From: an uncultured bacterium
GTDB lineage: Bacteria; Armatimonadota; Zipacnadia; Zipacnadales; Zipacnadaceae
DNA: 13,167 nt
Direction of reading: 5' to 3'
NCBI GenBank assembly: GCA_937928475.1
Contig: CALFVE010000394.1
Span: 1 to 13,167 of the forward strand
The notes beneath the pieces are model-generated. The model had not been told where the DNA came from. It saw only the letters and a list, made by a program, of their open reading frames with translations, and made no database searches. Positions within the stretch are counted from its first letter, which is position 1; every line of letters starts with the position of its first letter. Made by a program: the position numbers and the translations under genes. This document shows positions 1-6,178 of this stretch, in pieces.

Positions 1-20
1 GCCGCAACAGAGTTGACCGG

Positions 21-50
21 GGGGCGCTGCCCGGGGCCGGGCAGCGCCCC
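21..50 (+). terminator. Strong GC hairpin, possible terminator of an upstream gene
   Basis: The arms at 21-33 and 38-50 are perfect complements (13 bp, almost all G-C) around a four-base GGGC loop. A TGA at 14-16 closes one upstream frame, so the hairpin may end the transcript of a gene lying to the left. No T-tract follows (the next bases are GCGAGGGGCC), so it is not a canonical intrinsic terminator. It could instead be a structured leader element or an RNA-processing signal. The hairpin is certain; its role is inferred. Confidence 0.5.
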
Positions 51-199
51 GCGAGGGGCCGTCAGACGACTGGCGCTGGGAGGACATCGGCGCGCCCGCT
101 GACGCCCTGTCGCGAGTCTGGCGTACCAACCCCCGTGCCCCGGATAAACCTCAAGGGATGCGGAGCGGCTACGGTGTGCTGTCGTCCTCCATGCACTGC

Positions 200-209
200 G
201 GAGAAGAGA
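200..209 (+). promoter_or_regulatory. Ribosome binding site deciding the gene 1 start
   Basis: GGAGAAGAGA lies directly before the ATG at 210, with the GGAG core six bases upstream of it. An in-frame ATG at 135 would add 25 residues with no signal-peptide character and has no comparable site. Starting at 210 also puts the DFGA motif at residue 40, matching residue 42 in the paralogue gene 3. Confidence 0.7.
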
Positions 210-2465
210 ATGCCAGCAATGTCTGTACACCCCCTCTCGACCCTGGCATGCGCGGCCGCCCTGGTCGTAGCCTGCGCTGCCTGCTGGCCGTCCGGGGCGG
301 GGCAATTACCAGCGCTCAACGTCACTGACTTTGGAGCCGTCCCCAACGATCAGAACGACGACACGGCCGCTTTCGAGCAGGCCCTGGCGCAGGCGGCCCA
401 GGGCGGGGTGGCCACCGTGTACGTGCCGGCCGGCAGGTATCTGCTGGCCACGGGGCGACTGCGGCCGCAATCCGGCGTCACCGTGCAAGGAGAAGGCAGC
501 GCGCACTCCGTGTTGCAAGTTGCCGGCCAGGGTGATCCCGATGTGCTCTTTTTTCCTGAGGGAGAAGATATCACCTTCCGCGACTTGGCCCTGCGGGGGC
601 GGGCGGGCGGCGTTCCGCCCAGATATGACACCGCCGGGACGATGATTAGTATGCGGCGAGTGCGCCGTCTCTCCGTGGAGCGCTGCTCCTTCGAACAGTT
701 CAAATACGGGGTGCACGCCGAAACCGCCGAGGGGGGCTTCTACACAGTCAGTGACGTGGCGGTCTCCGATTCCCACTTCGCTAGCGGCGGGGTGGGCGTA
801 GGGGCCCAGGCCTGCGAGCGGATCGCGGTTAGGCGCTGCCGCTTTGAAGACATGTACTGGGCCGCGGCCACCTCCCGGTGCTTGGGTAGCCGGTTTGAGA
901 GTAACGACGTACGGCGCTGCGTGACCGGGGTACGGGGCCTGCACGCCTTCGACGTGCATGTCAACCACAACACCTTCCGCCAGATCGGCAGCAACGGAGC
1001 AGTACAGTTCGACACGGCCGTGGGCGGGGAGATTTCCTTCAATGTGATTGACAACCAGGACGCGACGGCGGGCGGCTGGAACCTGGAGGTGGAAGCCGCC
1101 AGCGGGATCGTGATCAGCGGCAACGTAATTCGCGCCAGTCAGCATGTGGAGCAAAGCGGCATTTGGCTGCACGGCCGCTCCGGGGGCTGGAGCGATTGGG
1201 AGATCAATCCCTTTGACCCACTGCGCGCGGATTTCCCCGAGTACGAGAAATCGTTCATCGAGGGCGCCCCGGAGGAGGTGGCCACCTGGACGGTGGCGCA
1301 GCCGCAGGCGGTGACCCTCGCCTCCGATTCCCAGATCACTTGGCGGGATCATCCCTCCTTCCGGATGAGAATTGAGCCGGGAGCCAAGCCGGGGGTACTG
1401 GCATGGCGCCCCTATACGCCGGATCAGCAGCACCGGATTTACGGCGACATGATCGTAGGATTTGTGGCGGTGCGCGGCAACACCGCTCCCCTGCAAGCCC
1501 TGGGCTTGTCGCTGTGCCTGGGCGAGGCCGGGCAGCGTCCTGCCCAGACCCTGCTGTTGCCGAGCGTCGGCCCGGGGCAGCGCGAGCAGTGGTTCACGTA
1601 CCGCTCGATCATCTATGAACAGGGGGCCGGCTTCGGCTTCACTCCACAGTTTGCGCCCTTCGCCAGTATCGCCGTGGTCCTGCGCGAGCCGCTGCAGGAG
1701 CCCGTCGAGCTGTGGATCGGGACTTTTCGTCGAGATTTCGCATGGCAAAGCAACCGCGATGCAGGCACCGTGGTCAGCGGCAACACCATCTCCAACGCAT
1801 GGCACGGCATTGTTGTGAGCCAGTTGTTCAAGAACCTGGTTATCGTCAACAATGTGCTGGAGGCCAGCCAGAGTCGGCTGAACCGCGGCAACATGGCCGT
1901 GCAACTGCTGACCTGGCACACCGTTGTTCGTGACCGCGGGAAGCAGGTGGACCCCCAGAAGGTGCCGCCGGACGCCCCTGCCGACTGGGTGCCCCTCACC
2001 GATCCTGTGCCGAGCAATCCGGAGGCGCTAATCTACGAGAACTGCCGCATTTCCGACAACACTGTGCAAGGCTATGAGCAGTTCATCGGGGTGGCCGGCC
2101 CGGACAACGGCCGCTTCATTCTGCAGGAACCCCGGTTGGGACTCAGAGTAGAGAACAACCAACTCCAGCAGGTGGGAAGCCTAATGCCCGCAGCCCTGCC
2201 TGCGTGCGTGTCGGTGCAAGGTAATGCGCGCGACAACTATCCTCTCAGCGGGACGCTGACGCTCGAGGGCGAGCGGATCACTGTCGGGAATCCCAACTTT
2301 ACGGCAACCTGTGCGGTGCGGCTTACGCCGCTGAGCCCGGAGGCCTTCGCCTTCCAGCCGCGCATCGTTAGCCTGGGCGAGGGCAAGCTGACCGTGGAGC
2401 GGGGCGCCGCGCCTACGGGGACCGTCTACGCCTGGGAGATCTTCAGCGACCACCTGCCGCGGTGA
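210..2465 (+). CDS. Gene 1: secreted PF12708-type beta-helix protein with inserted beta-sandwich and C-terminal cap
   Basis: This 751-residue protein is predicted to be exported and probably acts on or binds polysaccharide; no catalytic activity can be assigned. A hydrophobic signal segment covers about residues 9-24. V-V-A-C22 could serve as a lipobox, so a lipoprotein is possible. The PF12708 start is DFGA at 40-43 with DDT at 50-52, then P-A-G-x-Y and G-E-G-S-A-H-S, then beta-helix coils with Asn turns. SGIWLHGR lies at 316-323. A beta-sandwich-like insertion spans about 355-507, after which the helix resumes at VVSGNTISN. Residues 681-751 form a separate Gly/Thr-rich beta module ending in WEIF, absent from gene 3 although the rest is collinear. 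It is first of five same-strand genes, 81 bases before gene 2. The fold is well supported; the substrate is unknown, and pectin lyase activity should not be assumed from the family name. Confidence 0.93.
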   Translation: MPAMSVHPLSTLACAAALVVACAACWPSGAGQLPALNVTDFGAVPNDQNDDTAAFEQALAQAAQGGVATVYVPAGRYLLATGRLRPQSGVTVQGEGSAHSVLQVAGQGDPDVLFFPEGEDITFRDLALRGRAGGVPPRYDTAGTMISMRRVRRLSVERCSFEQFKYGVHAETAEGGFYTVSDVAVSDSHFASGGVGVGAQACERIAVRRCRFEDMYWAAATSRCLGSRFESNDVRRCVTGVRGLHAFDVHVNHNTFRQIGSNGAVQFDTAVGGEISFNVIDNQDATAGGWNLEVEAASGIVISGNVIRASQHVEQSGIWLHGRSGGWSDWEINPFDPLRADFPEYEKSFIEGAPEEVATWTVAQPQAVTLASDSQITWRDHPSFRMRIEPGAKPGVLAWRPYTPDQQHRIYGDMIVGFVAVRGNTAPLQALGLSLCLGEAGQRPAQTLLLPSVGPGQREQWFTYRSIIYEQGAGFGFTPQFAPFASIAVVLREPLQEPVELWIGTFRRDFAWQSNRDAGTVVSGNTISNAWHGIVVSQLFKNLVIVNNVLEASQSRLNRGNMAVQLLTWHTVVRDRGKQVDPQKVPPDAPADWVPLTDPVPSNPEALIYENCRISDNTVQGYEQFIGVAGPDNGRFILQEPRLGLRVENNQLQQVGSLMPAALPACVSVQGNARDNYPLSGTLTLEGERITVGNPNFTATCAVRLTPLSPEAFAFQPRIVSLGEGKLTVERGAAPTGTVYAWEIFSDHLPR

Positions 2466-2546
2466 CTGGGGTCACACCAAGCGGGCCACCTCTTCCGAAC
2501 GTGGCAGGACGAAGCTCAGGAGGCCAGGTTCGACCGAGAAAGCGTC

Positions 2547-5500
2547 ATGCTGCCAGCGACTTCGTTTCTCCACACCGCCGGGGGTCTTGCCGGATTGGCA
2601 TTAGGGCTTGGGCTATGTCCGCCGCTGACGGGGCAGACGATCAACACCCCGGGGGCGGCTCTTCCTCGGAACCCCTCTCGAGAGGCCTACATGCGAGGCC
2701 GCACCTACGTCAACCCCAGAGACTTCGGCGCCTCCGGAGAGGGACAGGTGTGGACACGAGGACGGATTGAGGCGGGGGCGCGTCAGGTCGTTGTGGAATC
2801 TGCCGCCTCCTTTTACCCGGGGCAGGGGCTTTATCTTTACGCCGAAGACGGCAGCAGGCTGAGCACGCTGATAACCGCGATCGAGGGGCGAACCCTCGAA
2901 TTCCGTGATTCTTGGCCGGGTCCTTCCGGTCCGGTGAGCGTGTACCACGATGACACGTGGGCGATCCTGAATGCCTTGCTGCGCTTCGGCACTCACGGGG
3001 AGGGGCGCCTGGACAACCTCGATTCGCGCGCCCTCTCCATGTGCTTCCCCCCGGGCCAGTACAATCTCAGCCGGACGATCACCCTGGCCTCCCACCAGGC
3101 CTGGGTGGGGGGAGACGGGATCAGCGACTCCGCTGCTCCGGCGGTTCTCGCTGCGCTGCCTGGCTTTGCCCCGGACCCGGCCGAGGAGCGGTTCATCCTC
3201 TATGAGCACTTCGACCGCATTGGCACCGGCACGAACTCCTTCTGGTTGTACCTGCGCAACCTCCGCCTGATCGGCCTGCGGCCCGAGACCAATCCGGGAC
3301 TGAGTTGCCTGCACTATATGGGCAGCCATACCTCCGTGGTGGAGAAAGTCGGCTTTGCCGGGTTCCGGCGCTGCGCTATTAGTCTGCCCACCCAGGACAC
3401 TCCCGTTTTCACCGGCTGCGTCTTTGATGCCTCGCAGGCTCCGGTCAGCGACCCCGTGGTGCGTTTCGCTAACCCCGGCCCTTGGACGGCCGAGAGCCTG
3501 ACCTTCGACCGGTGCACGTGGATCGGCAACAACGACCCCAACCTGGTGGGCGTGGGCATGGTCCGGGAGGGTTACAACAGCAGTTGGCCGGAGTCGTGCG
3601 CGTGGCGCGACTGTATCTTCGACAACGTAGGTCGCCCCATAGTCTTGCAGGGTAAAGACGTGAGCATCGTCTCCTGCCACTTCCGCAACAGCCGCTTCCC
3701 GCCCAGCACTCATCCCGCCATAGAGGTGGAAGCGGGGAGCGAGGCTTTCAACGTGGTGAACTGCACCGCGGAGGGGTATGCCACCGCCGTGGCCACGCCG
3801 GAGGAGAGGATCGCCCCGGATGGGTCGGGCAGTTTCGCCTGGTTTTCCTCAGCTTTTGCGCAGCGTCAGGTAGTGTCGAGCGGCGTACTTCCTGCCGAGC
3901 CTCCTCGGCCCGCTCCCGTCTTGGGGCGAAGGCGAGGCGCGTGGTTGAATGTGAAAGATTTCGGGGCCAGCGGCGACACTACCACTTTCACCAGCGCGGA
4001 GGTGGTGGCGGACGGACGCCAGGTCGTGCTGCGGGACGCGAGCAGTTTCGCGCGGGGCCAGGGCCTGATGCTCTACCGCGACGATGACTTCACGGTGAGC
4101 AAGATTGTTGACCTCGAAGGCGCGGTCGCCTCCTTGGAGCCGCCGACCCGTCTGCGTGGGCAGGTGCAGGCGCGGCACGACGACACGGCGGCGCTGCAGG
4201 CCGCGATTGAGGCCGCCTCTCAGGCCGGCGCCGTCTTGTTCTTTCCTCACGGCGAATACCCCACAAGCGACACCCTCTATGCCGGCGACTACACGGACTG
4301 GCTGGGAGGCGAATGGGCGGCGCACCTAGTCATGTTTGTGCCGTCAGCCTCGGAGGATTCACGGTACGTGGTCTCCTTCGAGAAAGCCCGCCCTGACCGG
4401 CGTATCCAGCGTCTTACTAAGCTAACCTTCACCCCGCGAGCCCTGCGTCGCGACCTGCCGCCGCAGCCGGTAGGCGGCTGCCTGCTCAACGTCAACAGCC
4501 CCATGATCCTCACCAGCGTGTGGTTCGGCTTCTGGCAAACGGGGACGGGAGGGGCCTTTACTGGCCCCGGGTTGCACATACGCGGACACACAGCGGGACT
4601 GCTGCTCAAGGGGATTCTGACCAACTGCAGCGCCGGCGGGCGCGCCTCTCTGCTCATGGAAGATTGCCGCCATGTTTATCTCAAGGGAGGCACCATTGAT
4701 GGGGGGCCCGGCAGCAGCGCCACCACCGTGGAGTTGGTGAACTGCCACGATATCGAGATCGGCAACCTAGACAGCGAGGTGGCTAGCCCGCGCCGCAGTC
4801 TGCGCCTGGAGGGTGGCAGTGACATACACATCCGCAGTTGGTTTAACCGGTGGATGTGGAGCCCCGGCTGCGTCGGGGTCGAGATGGTGGGTAGCCCGCG
4901 GAACGTATCTATCTCTATGATGGACTTCCCCTGGTACGTCTATTTCGGCGGCCAGCCGGACCCCCAGATACGAATGGTTTACACCTACGATGGCGAGAAA
5001 GTGCTGGACGTGCCCCACGCGGAGGTGCCGCAGCAGGGCCAGTATTGGCGGGCGCATTTCTGGTCCAACGTCCCCGCGCGCGGACCGCTGCCGGGACGGG
5101 TGGCCCACTTGACGGCAGAGGTCATGGGCGAAAGCGTGCGGCTGAGCTGGCCCCCGGTGCCGGGTGCCACCGCCTACCGGGTGTACGCCTCCGAGGGCGC
5201 CGATGAGGACTACCTCTACCTCGCGACGGTCGCCACCCCGGGCTACGAGATCACCGGGGTGGGAAGCCAGATCCCCACCGGCTTCGTGGTGCGTGCGTGC
5301 ACCGAGCGGGGCGGCGGGCCGCCCTCGCCGCCGGCGATCATACACGCTGCCGCGGGGGAGCCCGCGCCGCTGCCGCCCTTCGCACCGCTCTTCGATTACC
5401 CCCCGCCCCCGGAGGCGCCGGACGACGCGAAGATCGTCCCTGGCGACGGGCAGATTCTGGTGCGCACTGGCGATGACCCCATGGCGCCCTTCCTGCTGAT

Positions 5501-6092
5501 AGAACGCGCCGCGGCGCCGGAGGGCCCTTGGGAGCAGATCGCCCGCCGGCCCCACAATCTGGCCGTCGTCACTGGCTTGGAGAACGGCCGGCCCGCCTGG
5601 TTCCGCGTGCGCAAGGCCCACTATTTCGGCGTCAGTGAGCCTTCCGCTCCGGTTCAGCTCACGCTGCAGGAGGAGCAGCCCGGCCAGGTGGTGGCCAGGG
5701 AAGGGTTCGAGCAGGCCAACGGCGGGGCGATGGTGGGCACGCCCGACGCCCCGGCGCAGGAGGGCACGCGGTTTGTTCGTCTCACTAAGCCCTTCGAGCG
5801 ACGCCAGTTCGGGGTCTGGAACCTCAAGCTGGGGGCTCGCTATGGTCTCAGGTTCTGGGCGCGCAGCAACCACGCAGGGGTACCGGTCTTCGCCGGAGGC
5901 TGGCAGGACTTCCGAGACACCATTCGACAGCCGGGGGTATGGCAGCAGGTAGAGATACCCAACTGCGGACACGGAGCCCAGGGCGACTGGCTGGCCATAT
6001 ACTTTTTCACCTTTGGTCCACGTCCCGGCGAGGAACTGGCGCCGGACACCTATCTGGACTTGGACAACATTCAAGTCTTCCGCATGGAATGA
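2547..6092 (+). CDS. Gene 2: secreted double beta-helix protein with FN3-like pair and C-terminal jelly-roll
   Basis: This 1181-residue protein is the largest in the window. Residues 1-30 look like a signal peptide with a long hydrophobic core but no Lys or Arg in the n-region. Two PF12708-type halves follow: DFGA at 59-62 with HDDT at 134-137, and DFGA at 471-474 with HDDT at 544-547. In both, about 65 extra residues containing P/R-G-Q-G-L-x-L-Y separate DFGA from DDT, a spacing of about 75 instead of 10. After the second helix come a fibronectin-III-like domain (about 849-930, with L-S-W868 and Y877-R-V-Y), a weaker FN3-like domain (about 955-1044) and a jelly-roll resembling CBM4/9-type modules (about 1046-1181, with YGLRFWARS and LDLDNIQVF). 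The tail suggests polysaccharide binding. The start is less secure than its neighbours because the ribosome site is weak. Two helices recall GH55, but I see no GH55 active-site segments, so the function is unassigned. Confidence 0.92.
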   Translation: MLPATSFLHTAGGLAGLALGLGLCPPLTGQTINTPGAALPRNPSREAYMRGRTYVNPRDFGASGEGQVWTRGRIEAGARQVVVESAASFYPGQGLYLYAEDGSRLSTLITAIEGRTLEFRDSWPGPSGPVSVYHDDTWAILNALLRFGTHGEGRLDNLDSRALSMCFPPGQYNLSRTITLASHQAWVGGDGISDSAAPAVLAALPGFAPDPAEERFILYEHFDRIGTGTNSFWLYLRNLRLIGLRPETNPGLSCLHYMGSHTSVVEKVGFAGFRRCAISLPTQDTPVFTGCVFDASQAPVSDPVVRFANPGPWTAESLTFDRCTWIGNNDPNLVGVGMVREGYNSSWPESCAWRDCIFDNVGRPIVLQGKDVSIVSCHFRNSRFPPSTHPAIEVEAGSEAFNVVNCTAEGYATAVATPEERIAPDGSGSFAWFSSAFAQRQVVSSGVLPAEPPRPAPVLGRRRGAWLNVKDFGASGDTTTFTSAEVVADGRQVVLRDASSFARGQGLMLYRDDDFTVSKIVDLEGAVASLEPPTRLRGQVQARHDDTAALQAAIEAASQAGAVLFFPHGEYPTSDTLYAGDYTDWLGGEWAAHLVMFVPSASEDSRYVVSFEKARPDRRIQRLTKLTFTPRALRRDLPPQPVGGCLLNVNSPMILTSVWFGFWQTGTGGAFTGPGLHIRGHTAGLLLKGILTNCSAGGRASLLMEDCRHVYLKGGTIDGGPGSSATTVELVNCHDIEIGNLDSEVASPRRSLRLEGGSDIHIRSWFNRWMWSPGCVGVEMVGSPRNVSISMMDFPWYVYFGGQPDPQIRMVYTYDGEKVLDVPHAEVPQQGQYWRAHFWSNVPARGPLPGRVAHLTAEVMGESVRLSWPPVPGATAYRVYASEGADEDYLYLATVATPGYEITGVGSQIPTGFVVRACTERGGGPPSPPAIIHAAAGEPAPLPPFAPLFDYPPPPEAPDDAKIVPGDGQILVRTGDDPMAPFLLIERAAAPEGPWEQIARRPHNLAVVTGLENGRPAWFRVRKAHYFGVSEPSAPVQLTLQEEQPGQVVAREGFEQANGGAMVGTPDAPAQEGTRFVRLTKPFERRQFGVWNLKLGARYGLRFWARSNHAGVPVFAGGWQDFRDTIRQPGVWQQVEIPNCGHGAQGDWLAIYFFTFGPRPGEELAPDTYLDLDNIQVFRME
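2721..2957 (+). repeat. Copy 1 of the split DFGA-insert-DDT module in gene 2
   Basis: This encodes residues 59-137 of gene 2. It contains DFGASGEG, an R-Q-V-V-V strand, A-S-F-Y-P-G-Q-G-L-Y-L-Y, an I-x-x-I-E-G-R-T-L-E-F strand, and then HDDT. It matches the segment at 3957-4187 in order and spacing, pointing to internal duplication. The resemblance is at protein level; DNA identity appears modest, so the event is not recent. Confidence 0.75.
3957..4187 (+). repeat. Copy 2 of the split DFGA-insert-DDT module in gene 2
   Basis: This encodes residues 471-547 of gene 2: DFGASGD, R-Q-V-V-L-R-D-A-S-S-F, R-G-Q-G-L-M-L-Y, an I-V-D-L-E-G strand, and then HDDTAALQAAI. The inserted part resembles the small beta modules with a 'G-x-x-V...F-x-x-G' pattern common in phage and surface beta-helix proteins. 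That resemblance is from memory and by eye. Confidence 0.75.
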
Positions 6093-6094
6093 GC

Positions 6095-6141
6095 CGAACA
6101 AATGAGAGCCCTCTCCGAAGAGAATGTTTAGGCTCTGTTCG
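6095..6141 (+). other. Compound hairpin between genes 2 and 3
   Basis: Three bases after the gene 2 stop, CGAACA (6095-6100) can pair with TGTTCG (6136-6141), and GAGCC (6106-6110) with GGCTC (6131-6135), leaving a five-base bulge at 6101-6105. Inside the loop, CTCT (6111-6114) can pair with AGAG (6119-6122). There is no T-tract, so this is not a standard terminator. It could attenuate transcription, protect or direct processing of the transcript, or be fortuitous. Confidence 0.35.
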
Positions 6142-6160
6142 CCACTCAACAACTCGTGGC

Positions 6161-6170
6161 AGAGAAAGGG
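6161..6170 (+). promoter_or_regulatory. Ribosome binding site deciding the gene 3 start
   Basis: AGAGAAAGGG ends eight bases before the ATG at 6179. The frame stays open upstream to 5939 inside gene 2, but that extension lacks a signal peptide and overlaps gene 2 in another frame. The 6179 start gives a clean signal peptide immediately. Confidence 0.7.
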
Positions 6171-6178
6171 CTGATCGT

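Noticed and set aside
1..16. Possible C-terminus of an upstream gene (P-Q-Q-S-stop)
   Set aside because: Four codons are too few to support a coding call; mentioned only as context for the hairpin.
135..209. Upstream extension of gene 1 from the ATG at 135
   Set aside because: The added 25 residues are Cys/Arg/Pro-rich and would bury the signal peptide. A good ribosome site directly precedes 210.
306..1919. Long minus-strand open frame (537 codons) opposite gene 1
   Set aside because: It is Pro/His/Gly/Arg-rich with no recognisable domain or signal and mirrors gene 1's codon bias. Such antisense frames are common in GC-rich DNA. The plus-strand product has clear family motifs.
2462..2475. 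GTGAC/GTCAC inverted repeat at the gene 1 stop
   Set aside because: Only five base pairs with no T-tract; expected by chance.
2613..3713. Minus-strand open frame (366 codons) opposite the first half of gene 2
   Set aside because: No coherent domain; explained as a shadow of the coding strand.
4767..6152. Minus-strand open frame (461 codons) opposite the end of gene 2
   Set aside because: Low-complexity shadow composition (repeated G-G-R and R-R-R-G runs) opposite well-defined FN3 and jelly-roll sequence.
5939..6178. Upstream extension of gene 3 into gene 2
   Set aside because: It overlaps the gene 2 C-terminus in another frame and lacks a signal peptide. AGAGAAAGGG and the signal peptide mark 6179.
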